A stretch of 64,000 nt of DNA from Prolixibacteraceae bacterium UBA6029 (GTDB taxonomy: Bacteria; Bacteroidota; Bacteroidia; Bacteroidales; Prolixibacteraceae), in contig DIZL01000074.1 of assembly GCA_002429385.1 (NCBI GenBank), forward strand, positions 1-64,000, written 5' to 3'. A program made the position numbers and the translations under genes. Below, one piece after another: positions 54,208 to 63,249 of the stretch. The stretch's first letter is position 1. Every line of letters begins with the position of its first letter. The notes under the pieces were generated by a model. The model ran no database searches. It saw only the letters and a list, made by a program, of their open reading frames with translations, and was not told the DNA's origin.

Positions 54208-54267
54208 TGACTTCCGCAACTTCCGCAGTTTGTTGAATTACGGAAGTTGCGGAAGTTGCGGAAGTCA
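54208..54267. repeat. 9-bp tandem hairpin between etf and comF
   Basis: Perfect 20-bp arms (54208-54227 and 54248-54267) enclose a 20-nt spacer. The arms are 9-bp units: cttccgcaa at 54211-54219 and a variant at 54220-54228; right-side inverted units at 54238-54246, 54247-54255 and 54256-54264. It is 45 bp past the etf stop codon and could end that transcript, though it has no T-tract. Confidence 0.9.
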
Positions 54268-54311
54268 TGGAGGCAACAACTTTAGGCCGTTATTGAGTCA
54301 TCCTGAATCTT

Positions 54312-56252
54312 CTATTTTTTAGGTACAATTCCGAAGGTAAATCCAGCTTTCACCCTGTCGATCAGTTCGGGCAGTATGTCCTGGTATTCGCCCACGATAC
54401 CGAAGTCGGCATTGTGGAAAATGTTTGCCTTTGGGTTATGGTCGATGGCGATTATTTTCTCGGATTCTTTCATACCGGCGATGTGCTGGATGGCTCCCGA
54501 GATACCCACGGCGATATAGAGTTTAGGACGGATGGTCTTACCGGTTTGTCCCACCTGGCGGGCGTATTCGACCACTCCTTCGTCGACGACAGGACGGCTG
54601 CAGGCCCATTCGGCATTGACGCCCTGGCTGTTTAAGGCGTCGGAAAGCCCTTTAATAAGGCCCAGGCTATCGTTTGTGGTGCCTCTTCCGCCTGAAACGA
54701 TGATGTCGGCTTCGAACAGATTTTGCAGACCTCCTCCACCTCTTACCGTCTTTAGAATTTCGACCACAAAATTCTTTTCCTTTAAAACAGGCTTGAAGGT
54801 TGAAATGATACCCTTTCGGTTCTCCACTCGTTTAGGCACTTCGAATGTCCCTGCACGAGCGGTAGAGATCTGGGGACAGACAAAACCAAGAATGGTGGCC
54901 AGTTTGCTTTCGCCATAGGTCGGACGGCGGGATTCGAGAATGGGGGTATAGATCACTTTTTCTTTGCGGTCGATGTATTCGCCGATTTCGAGACCTGTGC
55001 AGTCTGCCGTCACTCCGCTATCGGTTTTCATGCCTATGCGTGGTGCTAACTCGCGTCCGGAGGTAGTAGCGGCAAAGAGTGCAATTTCGGGTTTGCGGGC
55101 CTTGATGACCTGTTCGAAGATGGATGAGAAGGGAAGCACCAGGTATTCTTCCAGCTTGTCGTCTTCGACTACGATCACCTCGTCGGAGCCATGTTCAATC
55201 ATGATCTGAGCCAGGTGAGCTATGTTTTTGCCGATCATCAGGGTCATCACTTTGGTACCTTCGCCCAACTGTGTGGCCAGGTTACGGGCAGGAGTGAGCA
55301 ACTCGAGAGAAGGCCGCGAAACCGTTCCGTTGGTTATTTCGGCCCATGTAAGGATTCCCCTGGAGCCCTCCCTGAAGTCCTTTTCAGGAAAATCGGGACG
55401 TTCAGTTTCTTTCTTGGCGACATCTTCCTTCTTGACTATCACATTACCGCCCTTTTTAAGGTTAGCGATCAGGCTGTCGACCATGGAAGCTTCATTGTGT
55501 CCTTCGGACATTGTAATTGGGGGACGTTCGCTGACAATGTTCACCACTTTGGCCACGATGGTAGGCGATCCGTTGATGCCAATCTTCTCGGTTCCCAGGC
55601 CGATATCGTCGATTCCAAAGGTTGTAATCTTCAGGTGACGGGCACGGATGGCACCGCTCAAGGATGGTTTGCGTGGAGGAATACCGGTTGGAGTCAGTGA
55701 AATCATGCAAGGCATGGGCAGTTTCATCATCTGGTATCCGCCTTCGATGATGCGTTTAGCAACTACATTCCCTTCGCCGTCTGCCTTTACACTTTCGACA
55801 AACGTAGCCTGGGGTATCCCGAGGTTTTCGGCTACCTGTGAGGGTACGTGAGCCGTATCGCCATCACTTGTTTGCCTTCCGGCCAAAACAATATAGGGTT
55901 CTTTTGAATCTTTGGAAAAGCCCAGGTGACGGAGCATGGTTGCAATAGCCAGCCCTGTGGCATAGGTGTCGCTTCCGCCAAGTTTACGGTCGGATAAGAG
56001 ATAGGCCTCATCGTAGCCCATGGATATGGCGGTACGGAGCGCCACATCGAAGGAGCCGGGACCCATAGAACACACGATCAAGCGTGCATCGGGATTCTGT
56101 TTTTTAAGCTGCAGTCCTGCTTCGAGTCCGAATGTGCAGTCGATATTTATAATTGATTTCGCTTTGGTACGATCCATCAACCCATCTTCACCCATACGCA
56201 TTTCGCTGGGCAGGGGTACTTGTTTGATTAAACTTATAATTGTAAGAGCCAT
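54312..56252 (-). CDS. Fused electron transfer flavoprotein, beta plus alpha subunits
   Basis: 646 residues in one uninterrupted frame. Residues about 1-255 are an EtfB-type domain (LIKQVPLPSEM, AGRQTSDGDTAHVPSQVAE). Residues about 295-646 are an EtfA-type domain: FAD-binding core SGGRGTTNDSLGLI, ASRPVVDEG-like CSRPVVDEG, QVGQTGKTI and VGISGAIQHIAGM. Most bacteria encode the two subunits separately, so the fusion is noteworthy. It passes electrons from flavin dehydrogenases to the ETF:quinone oxidoreductase encoded 21 bp upstream. Confidence 0.92.
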   Translation of the reverse strand: MALTIISLIKQVPLPSEMRMGEDGLMDRTKAKSIINIDCTFGLEAGLQLKKQNPDARLIVCSMGPGSFDVALRTAISMGYDEAYLLSDRKLGGSDTYATGLAIATMLRHLGFSKDSKEPYIVLAGRQTSDGDTAHVPSQVAENLGIPQATFVESVKADGEGNVVAKRIIEGGYQMMKLPMPCMISLTPTGIPPRKPSLSGAIRARHLKITTFGIDDIGLGTEKIGINGSPTIVAKVVNIVSERPPITMSEGHNEASMVDSLIANLKKGGNVIVKKEDVAKKETERPDFPEKDFREGSRGILTWAEITNGTVSRPSLELLTPARNLATQLGEGTKVMTLMIGKNIAHLAQIMIEHGSDEVIVVEDDKLEEYLVLPFSSIFEQVIKARKPEIALFAATTSGRELAPRIGMKTDSGVTADCTGLEIGEYIDRKEKVIYTPILESRRPTYGESKLATILGFVCPQISTARAGTFEVPKRVENRKGIISTFKPVLKEKNFVVEILKTVRGGGGLQNLFEADIIVSGGRGTTNDSLGLIKGLSDALNSQGVNAEWACSRPVVDEGVVEYARQVGQTGKTIRPKLYIAVGISGAIQHIAGMKESEKIIAIDHNPKANIFHNADFGIVGEYQDILPELIDRVKAGFTFGIVPKK

Positions 56253-56273
56253 CTTTAGCGTTTCTTTTAAGGT

Positions 56274-57932
56274 TTACATGTTTTGAAAATCAGGACCGTT
56301 ACCCCCGTTGGGAACTACCCAGGTAATACGGTCACCGGGAGACTTGATGTCGCAGGTCTTGCAGTGCATGCAATTTTCGGCATGTATGCGAAGCTCTTTC
56401 TTCCCGTCTTTGTTGATGTGAAGTTCGTAGACCTCAGAGGAACAGAAGAACTGCTCGGGTGCACCGTATTGTTCAATGTTGATGGCATTGAATTTCTCCT
56501 GATCCTTGATGTGAAGATGCACTACCTGCTGCTCGTCATGATAGACTCCTGAATGATAAATATCGGTGGCCTTATCGAATGTGAGGACCTTGTCGAATTC
56601 AAGTTTGCCCTTAAAGCGCTCTTTGAATGGTTTCTTTTTATACTCGCTCAGTTTTTGCGTAGACTGATAGTCGGGATGAGACCTGAGCCTGCCGAGGAAA
56701 CCTGCCCCGCCTGTGATGAGCTGAGTCCCAAATTGTATTCCACCGAAGAAAAGGCCACTCTCGAATGCTTGTCTGAAGTTGCGGACCGGATACATGTCTT
56801 TGTAGATCATGCTGTTGTTGACCAGAGTCTCGTATTGCTGAAGGCTTTTTTCAGAAGTGTCGTTATTGGCCAGCGCGTTGGCGGCGGTTTGTGCGGCCAG
56901 CATCCCTGACTTAATGGCCAGATGAACCCCTTTTAAGGCGGGCATAGTGAGAAATCCTGCACTGTCACCAACAATAAGTGCATTGTCGACATAGAGCTTA
57001 GGAATGGCGTAATAGCCTCCCTCGGGCAGGGTCTTGGCACCATATTCAACCAATTTACCGCCCTTCAGAATCCTTGAGACATAGGGTGTAGTTTTCCATA
57101 TCTGCATGGCATCATGAACGTCGAAGGAAGGATCTTTATAGTCGAGGCCAACCACCAGACCGACGGCTACTTTGTTGTCGTTTAATCCGTATATGAAGCC
57201 TCCCCCAAATTCATCGTTGTTGAGGGGATAACCCATGGTGTGGTAAACCTGTCCGGCTTCAATGTTTCCTTTCGGGACTGACCAGACTTCCTTGCAGCCT
57301 AAGGAATAAACCTGCTCGTTATGGCCTTTGGTCAGGTCAAACTTTTGGATGAGCATCTTGGCCAGGCTGCCCCGTGTTCCTTCTGCAAAAATGGTGATTT
57401 TGGCTTCGACCCGTGTACCTGCCTGGAAATTCTCTAGTTGGTTGCCATTGTGATCTATACCCGTGTCCTTGGTCTTGGCGCCAATTACCTTTCCATCGCG
57501 GTAGAGTATTTCGTCAACGGCAAAACCCGGATAGATCTCAACCCCTTTTTCTTCGGCTTTGACGGCTAAATACCTGCACAGCTGACCCAATGAGGCGATG
57601 TAATTATCCTTGTTGTTCATATAGGGGATATGGAAGGGCAGGGTAAAGTGCCTCTTTTCGCTCAGTAAGACAGTTTGGTCCCTGGTTACCTTAGCATTGA
57701 AAGGAATCTCGGAGAACTCCACGTCGGGTAGCAATTCCTTAAATACGTCAGCCTTTATGACTGCTCCTGACAATATGTGAGCGCCGATTGAACTTCCTTT
57801 TTCGATCAGCATAATTTTTTGGCTCTGGCCATTTTTCTTCAGTGTATCCGCTAAATGAATTGCAGTAGCCAGACCGGATGGTCCGCCTCCGATAATCAAC
57901 ACATCCGTTGACACTGTATCAACCTTACTCAT
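56274..57932 (-). CDS. Electron transfer flavoprotein:ubiquinone/menaquinone oxidoreductase
   Basis: 552 residues. The N-terminal FAD site is IIGGGPSGLATAIHL. A hydrophobic membrane-associating segment is mid-protein. The 4Fe-4S cluster is bound by the Cys in EQFFCSSEVY and by NCMHCKTCDIK, giving four ligands, and the C-terminus WVVPNGGNGPDF is diagnostic. It should feed electrons from the ETF into menaquinone. It forms an operon with the fused etf gene. A good Shine-Dalgarno AGGAGG lies upstream, rare in this phylum. Confidence 0.95.
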   Translation of the reverse strand: MSKVDTVSTDVLIIGGGPSGLATAIHLADTLKKNGQSQKIMLIEKGSSIGAHILSGAVIKADVFKELLPDVEFSEIPFNAKVTRDQTVLLSEKRHFTLPFHIPYMNNKDNYIASLGQLCRYLAVKAEEKGVEIYPGFAVDEILYRDGKVIGAKTKDTGIDHNGNQLENFQAGTRVEAKITIFAEGTRGSLAKMLIQKFDLTKGHNEQVYSLGCKEVWSVPKGNIEAGQVYHTMGYPLNNDEFGGGFIYGLNDNKVAVGLVVGLDYKDPSFDVHDAMQIWKTTPYVSRILKGGKLVEYGAKTLPEGGYYAIPKLYVDNALIVGDSAGFLTMPALKGVHLAIKSGMLAAQTAANALANNDTSEKSLQQYETLVNNSMIYKDMYPVRNFRQAFESGLFFGGIQFGTQLITGGAGFLGRLRSHPDYQSTQKLSEYKKKPFKERFKGKLEFDKVLTFDKATDIYHSGVYHDEQQVVHLHIKDQEKFNAINIEQYGAPEQFFCSSEVYELHINKDGKKELRIHAENCMHCKTCDIKSPGDRITWVVPNGGNGPDFQNM

Positions 57933-57938
57933 CTTAAG

Positions 57939-57945
57939 TCCTCCT
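57939..57945 (-). promoter_or_regulatory. Strong Shine-Dalgarno sequence for the ETF:QO gene
   Basis: Minus-strand AGGAGGA sits 6 nt before ATG 57932. Most Bacteroidota genes, including the others here, lack such a site, so this one is unusual. Confidence 0.7.
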
Positions 57946-58029
57946 ATATAATTTTGGTGATTTCCAAACCCTATGGGTTTCAGAAACTAAATATGATGTG
58001 CGAATTTACTAAAAACCCCTGTTCTTTGA

Positions 58030-59436
58030 CTATTGTTCTTCTTCAGATTTTGAATATTTTCTTTTCAGGAAGAAATAAACCGGTATACCCAATAAGATCA
58101 GGATCACGCCTATGCCTGCCTCGCGTGGCCGGGTTACAATGGTGTTGATGAACAGCCCGATACAGAAGAGGATGAAGATGGCGGGTACATAAGGATATCC
58201 CCAGACCTTGTAAGGACGGTGGGCATCGGGCATCTTCCGGCGCAGTATGAATACCCCCAGCGTGGTCGCTCCGTAAAAGATAAAGACGGCAAAGATCACC
58301 ATATCAGTCAACTGATCGAAGGTGCCTGAAAGAACTAGTACCGAGGCCCATAATCCCTGCCAAAGCAGCGAGTTGCCGGGAACATTGGTGGTATTGAGTT
58401 TACCGATACCTGAAAAGAAAAGCCGTTCACGGGCCATAGCATAATAGGGACGTGCACCGGTAAGTATACTGGCGTTGGTGCAACCCAGCGTAGTGAGCAA
58501 TATCAGCAGGGAAATAAACAGCACCCCGCCTGTTCCCCAGAAACTTCTAACCGCCTCTACCGCTGCAATCTGGTTGCCTGCTGCATGGATCTGTTCGAGT
58601 TGAGGAATGGACAACAGGGTAAGGTAAGTCACATTGACCAACAGATAAATGAAGATCACCACCAGTACACCCATCACGATTCCTTTGGGGATGGTCTTTT
58701 TTGCGTCCTTGACCTCTCCGCCGATGAAACCTACAGATACCCAGCCCTGGTAGGCCCAGAAGGCAGCCAGCATGGCCGTATAGAAGGACGAGAGTGTGAC
58801 GGCTCCACTGGTCAGATCGCTGACAACCATGCGATTGGCTGGTTGCCCTGTATTGGAAGTCAGTCCAAACACGACGATCACTCCCAGACCGACGAACACC
58901 ATCAGCATGATGGCTTTACTGGTTCCGGCTCCGCTCTTTAGGCCCGAGATGTTGAGGCCTGTCAGCAGTAAGATCAGCAGAATGGCTGCCAGCTTGACCC
59001 CGAAATCCTGGAAGGGGAAGAAGATGCCGCCTATCGAAAAATGTTGCAGGGAGGTAAACATTTCGGGTAAAGGGATGATGCTGTTCAGCGATTGGGCAAA
59101 TACATAGGCCAGGGAAGATATGGTGGCCGTCTGGATGATTGTAAACAGCGACCATCCGTATAGAAAGGCGAAGAAACGGTTGTAGATTCGTTTTAAATAG
59201 ACAAACTCGCCCCCTGTGTCGGCAAGTAAGCCTGCGACCTCTGCATTGCTCAGAGCCCCGAAAAGGGTGATAATTCCACCGACAATCCAAGCCATCAGTA
59301 TCCAAACCGAAGAATGAAGTTCTGCCGCCATCGGGGCAATTTTCTTATAGACTCCCGACCCGATGATGTTTGCCACCACAAAAATGATGACGTAGCCTAA
59401 ACCGAGCGTTCGGACCAATTTCCTTTGATTACCCAT
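58030..59436 (-). CDS. APC superfamily amino acid permease
   Basis: 468 residues with about twelve TM segments. The N-terminal YVIIFVVANIIGSGVYKK with GSG in TM1 is the substrate-binding signature of LAT/APC transporters, and GGEFVYLKRIY follows TM3. The C-terminus is a basic/acidic tail (RKYSKSEEEQ). It is a likely amino acid exchanger or symporter; the substrate cannot be called. It ends about 100 bp before ETF:QO and is not obviously in its operon. Confidence 0.88.
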   Translation of the reverse strand: MGNQRKLVRTLGLGYVIIFVVANIIGSGVYKKIAPMAAELHSSVWILMAWIVGGIITLFGALSNAEVAGLLADTGGEFVYLKRIYNRFFAFLYGWSLFTIIQTATISSLAYVFAQSLNSIIPLPEMFTSLQHFSIGGIFFPFQDFGVKLAAILLILLLTGLNISGLKSGAGTSKAIMLMVFVGLGVIVVFGLTSNTGQPANRMVVSDLTSGAVTLSSFYTAMLAAFWAYQGWVSVGFIGGEVKDAKKTIPKGIVMGVLVVIFIYLLVNVTYLTLLSIPQLEQIHAAGNQIAAVEAVRSFWGTGGVLFISLLILLTTLGCTNASILTGARPYYAMARERLFFSGIGKLNTTNVPGNSLLWQGLWASVLVLSGTFDQLTDMVIFAVFIFYGATTLGVFILRRKMPDAHRPYKVWGYPYVPAIFILFCIGLFINTIVTRPREAGIGVILILLGIPVYFFLKRKYSKSEEEQ

Positions 59437-59576
59437 AGCTGAAGCCTTAGCGAATAAATGAGGTCACTAAATTAGTAAATAAGTTGAGTTTTTGAGGAGG
59501 ATGAATTATACTCCGAATACTCACCTGACAGAGATAAGATATAATAATCAGGCAAAAAACCGCCCCCATGCTTATT

Positions 59577-59861
59577 TCAATCGAAATAAGCAGGCATGTT
59601 GGCTTTCATAAACCAGGCATAACCATTTGCGTGCTCAGTTGCAAGGTTCCAGATTGGCCCTACACTTGATTTTTTAAGTTGCTGCCACAGGTAGCTTGCC
59701 TTCGAAAACCGCTGACGGTGCAACAACTGCTGCGGAGACCAGGAATCTTTTTTCCGATCAGGGGCTGCACGTACATAGTTAACTCCATTCCGCGTGTAAA
59801 ATACTACGTTTCCGATCCGTCCTGAGACCAGATCACCGATGTTTCTTTTTATTCGTGCCAT
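59577..59861 (-). CDS. Small DUF6266-like protein, possibly C-terminally truncated
   Basis: 94 residues. The N-terminus (KRNIGDLVSGRIGNVVFYTRNGVNYVRAAP) and the QQLLHRQRF segment match Bacteroidota DUF6266-like proteins with GNVVxYxxxGxxxVR. Those I know are often near 200 residues, so this is either a short member or one truncated by the stop at 59577; the 150 bp beyond the stop do not continue any recognisable homology. Lone gene, flanked by a repeat upstream. Confidence 0.65.
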   Translation of the reverse strand: MARIKRNIGDLVSGRIGNVVFYTRNGVNYVRAAPDRKKDSWSPQQLLHRQRFSKASYLWQQLKKSSVGPIWNLATEHANGYAWFMKANMPAYFD

Positions 59862-60310
59862 AATTCATTTGTATTAAGTTTATAACAGATAGGGTATCTC
59901 TTGGGTATTCCTTGGGTATCCCTTTTCAATGATTAAACTATGATTGATCTCTATCTATACAAAGATACGGATTTTATTACAGTTATAGATCAATCATAGT
60001 ACAGATATAGAGAAGGGATACCCAAGGGATACCCTCCCCAACCCAAACCGGGTGAAAGGGAAACGGACAGGATTAATTGCCTGTTAAGCCAATCAGTGAG
60101 GATGTTTTTAATCCTTAAGACCGCACACCAATTGTTGACAGGTGGTTTCTGAGGCAAGTTCATAACTGCGATCGGCGGAAATCGTAAGGACAGTTTTCGT
60201 ATTAATAAATTATATTGTAAATCAATGCCAAAAAACATGTTCAATTGCAATTATTAATATAATTTTAGATCGGACAATCTGAAAGAGAAATTACCTTAAC
60301 CCAATTGACC
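59862..60310. other. 449-bp intergenic region dominated by a nested 11-bp repeat hairpin
   Basis: No gene is supported; the minus-strand frame at 59990-60250 runs through the repeat and has no family features. The element at 59892-60034 fills the first third. Confidence 0.6.
59892..60034. repeat. Nested inverted repeat with 11-bp tandem units, copy 2
   Basis: Outer left arm: three 11-bp units beginning gggtat (59892-59902, 59903-59913, 59914-59924). Outer right arm: two inverted units (60013-60023, 60024-60034), each the exact reverse complement of the third left unit. Inside: CTAT units at 59938-59948 and 59949-59959, and three inverted units at 59978-59988, 59989-59999 and 60000-60010. The inner units equal those at 14223-14295, so this element is dispersed and has gained an extra outer layer here. 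Confidence 0.92.
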
Positions 60311-61351
60311 ATGAAGCCGGAAAAAAATCTGCTGTCTTTAATTCTTGTTTGCATTAGTCTGACAGCCTGCGTTACGACTTTTGATACGCGGACGACCCAG
60401 ATTGAAATCATGAAGCCGGGGATCTTTAACTTTCCTGAAAACATTAAGACGGTTGCCTTGATAAATAGTGTTCCGTACAGTCAGCTCGATCAACCTTTTC
60501 AATATATCCGTCACTCTGTTTATTCAACGGATAGTTCCACTTATCATGAATTACAAGGTACTGAATTTGACCCAACCATTAAATACAAGGATTTATCGAA
60601 TACCTGTTTGGATGCTTTGGCCTGGACATTAAAAAAAGAAGGATATTTTAGCCAGGTGATTAATTATCACGATAGTTTAAGCTATATCACTCAGTCAAAT
60701 CAGGAACTGTTTAATCCTGAAAGATTGTTCCGAAAAACGAAATCGGATCTTTGTATTATCCTGGATCAGTTCAGTTTTAATGTTGAAAGATTAAAAGATA
60801 ATGGAATTGTAACGAACTGCGCATCTCTTTCATGGACCATCGCCTATCGGAATGATACCTCGGCCTATACCTATAAACAAATTGATACCCTGACTTTTAC
60901 CAGCAAAGATCTTCCCCGTGAATTAACTGATAATATGAAAATCAAAATGGCTGTAAACAATTCAGCTACCTTCTTCGGACAAACATTGTGTTCAAAAATC
61001 ATCCCGGCTTGGATACCTGTTGACCGTATGTACTACACCTCGCATGACAAGGATATGCGTCAGGCCGAAAAGTATGTTATAAGCAATGAGTGGCCCAAAG
61101 CTGCTGTAATCTGGAGCAAGCAAACAGAGAGTAAAAATCAGATGATTGTTGCAAAGGCCACGTATAACATGGCACTGGCATGCGAGATGGAGGGCAAACC
61201 TGATGAGGCCATCAATTGGCTGCTTAAATCCTACTCCATTGTGAAGAAAAACAATAAAGATTATAAGGAGAGTTGCCAGCAGTACATTAATATTTTAACC
61301 CTGCGGAAAAAGGAAATCGAGAAGCTAAACCTGCAAGTCAGGAATAAATAG
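60311..61351 (+). CDS. DUF6340 family lipoprotein
   Basis: About 346 residues from ATG 60311. The lipobox is SLTAC (Cys about 20). The mature protein has the DUF6340 features: FNFPENIKTVALIN near the start, and a C-terminal helical region with a TPR-like segment (ATYNMALACEMEGKPDEAINWLLKS, shown in part: NMALACEMEGKPDEA). Function unknown. Base composition is more AT-rich than most of the window. It is convergent with the GT-C/TPR gene downstream. Confidence 0.78.
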   Translation: MKPEKNLLSLILVCISLTACVTTFDTRTTQIEIMKPGIFNFPENIKTVALINSVPYSQLDQPFQYIRHSVYSTDSSTYHELQGTEFDPTIKYKDLSNTCLDALAWTLKKEGYFSQVINYHDSLSYITQSNQELFNPERLFRKTKSDLCIILDQFSFNVERLKDNGIVTNCASLSWTIAYRNDTSAYTYKQIDTLTFTSKDLPRELTDNMKIKMAVNNSATFFGQTLCSKIIPAWIPVDRMYYTSHDKDMRQAEKYVISNEWPKAAVIWSKQTESKNQMIVAKATYNMALACEMEGKPDEAINWLLKSYSIVKKNNKDYKESCQQYINILTLRKKEIEKLNLQVRNK

Positions 61352-61365
61352 TAATTTTCAATGAC

Positions 61366-63000
61366 TTATTTTTTGTTGCAGAACCTGGCAATGTTGATTT
61401 TCGCTCCTTTTGAACCAAGCTTTTCAGCCTGTTTAAAATCAGGACACGCTTTATCAAATAATCCCAGATGACAGTATGCAGATCCACGATTGTTATACGT
61501 ATTGGCATCTCCCGCATTTAATTCAATGACCCGTGTGTAATCGGCTATGGCTTTATCGTCCGACTTTAGTGTGAAGTAGGCATTTCCACGGCTGTAATAG
61601 GCTATAGCATAGTCCGGTTTTAATTCAATGGCTCTGGTATAATCCTTAATTGCTTCATCCAATGATCCCTGGTTATGGTATGCCGCTCCACGATTATTGT
61701 AGGCAAAAGCAGAATCGGGGTTTTTGGTGACGGCTGCATTGTAATAATTCATCTTATCGGAATAAGCATGCGAATTAATAAAGGTGAAACAGGATAGAAA
61801 TACAACCAGGGCTGCCAATAACCAGGGTTTCTTAATATCTCCTTTTTCAAACCATTTCTTCGGAAGAGTAAATAGTACAAACAATAAGATCCCGATCATG
61901 GGAAGAAAAAAACGGTGATCCAAATAATCTATGACCTGATGTTTAAATACCATGGTTGGCAACAATAACAAGAGGAACCATGAAAAACAGAACAGTTTTT
62001 CTTTTTTTGATCTTTCATTATTCTTATAAAACATGATAATTATCAGAATGATTATCCCTGAACCAATCAGGGTTTTAAACAAAGTGAACCCTGGAATAGG
62101 GGCAATATCAATGGGAATAAAAAATTTGGCCAACGATTCGGGTATTGTCCTTAAATTCGATAGAACGGGAGCTAATCCAAACTTTTCGTTCTGGCCTAAC
62201 ACATTCAACACATTATCCTGAATTGAGAATTCCTTCAGTGCATTTAGTCTTAACCAAAACCACAAGACTCCTGAAACGCCATAAAGCATAATAGTTATAA
62301 GATATTTATTCTCCGGACGTTTATCGGAAGTTGAAACAAAATAATAGATAATGAAAAGAAATGGCAGAAACACGGCAGTTTCTTTACAAAACAATGCCAA
62401 TGTAAACGCGGCCCAATGCAGAACCAGGTACTTCATCTGTTTCTTTTGGAGATAATCAACAAGAAATAAAAACGATAATAAAGAGAACAGAGTCAGCAAT
62501 AAATCTCCCCTGGCCGGTATCCAGGCTACGGTAGATACAAAAAGCGGGTGCGTGCAATAAACCAATGTACTCAGCAAGGCTAACCGGAAAGGTATTAAAA
62601 ATCGCCTGAGCAACAGATAAATCAAACAAGCAATTAAACCTAACAGCAGGATATTCGTAAAATGATACATCCATGCATTATCCCCTCCTGATAATTGAAT
62701 ATCTGTCATGTAAGACAATGTTTGCAGAGGGCGGTAAAAATGCCCCTTATCAGCCATAAATGCATCGGTCTGAAATACCTTAATTGAGTTTCCAAAATGA
62801 GATAAGAAATCCACATGATTAGTGATAATCTTATTATCGTCAAAATAGGTCAGTCCAAATTTTAGTGTTTGCAGATAAAGAAATACAGGGATACAGAAAA
62901 CAAGAATTAGCGGGAGAATTGAGCTTTTCTTATTTATGGTCGAATCAAAGGGTTTTGATTTGATTGTATTTTTTGGAGGTTGATGTTCAATCTTTTTCAT
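61366..63000 (-). CDS. GT-C glycosyltransferase-like membrane protein with TPR repeats
   Basis: 544 residues. The first two thirds are multi-TM with the GT-C layout: an early acidic loop LTYFDDNKI, and the Arg/His loop GHFYRPLQTLSY. A C-terminal domain (about 420-530) has three TPR units (ADAYNNRGAAYHNQG-like, DYAIAYYSRGNAYF, DANTYNNRGSAYCHLG). That combination matches O-mannosyltransferase/TMTC-type proteins that act on lipid-linked sugars. Acceptor and donor are unknown. Its codon use is AT-rich compared with its neighbours. Confidence 0.82.
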   Translation of the reverse strand: MKKIEHQPPKNTIKSKPFDSTINKKSSILPLILVFCIPVFLYLQTLKFGLTYFDDNKIITNHVDFLSHFGNSIKVFQTDAFMADKGHFYRPLQTLSYMTDIQLSGGDNAWMYHFTNILLLGLIACLIYLLLRRFLIPFRLALLSTLVYCTHPLFVSTVAWIPARGDLLLTLFSLLSFLFLVDYLQKKQMKYLVLHWAAFTLALFCKETAVFLPFLFIIYYFVSTSDKRPENKYLITIMLYGVSGVLWFWLRLNALKEFSIQDNVLNVLGQNEKFGLAPVLSNLRTIPESLAKFFIPIDIAPIPGFTLFKTLIGSGIIILIIIMFYKNNERSKKEKLFCFSWFLLLLLPTMVFKHQVIDYLDHRFFLPMIGILLFVLFTLPKKWFEKGDIKKPWLLAALVVFLSCFTFINSHAYSDKMNYYNAAVTKNPDSAFAYNNRGAAYHNQGSLDEAIKDYTRAIELKPDYAIAYYSRGNAYFTLKSDDKAIADYTRVIELNAGDANTYNNRGSAYCHLGLFDKACPDFKQAEKLGSKGAKINIARFCNKK

Positions 63001-63249
63001 ATTGGTAGCAGGCTCTGGGAAAAGTTAAAAATACAAATAAACTTTACATAGTATAGAAACAACAAGTGTTATTTTTCCCTGAGGGTGTAAGTCCTGTATA
63101 CAATGTCTGCTGAGTGTAATCTTTCATCAATAAGGTCATCTGTAAAATATGATATATTTAAAAGTTGGCATTTCAGAAAAACCAGTCGAAAGGTTACTTC
63201 TTTTTATATTGGTGTTTTTACAATGCTCCTCCCATGATTGTTTAATGAT
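63001..63249. other. Intergenic region between the GT-C and aspartate kinase genes
   Basis: 249 bp without a supported gene, terminator or repeat. Confidence 0.5.

Noticed and set aside
59990..60250. 86-residue minus-strand frame
   Set aside because: Its start lies in the AT-rich gap and its end in the repeat hairpin; no family match.
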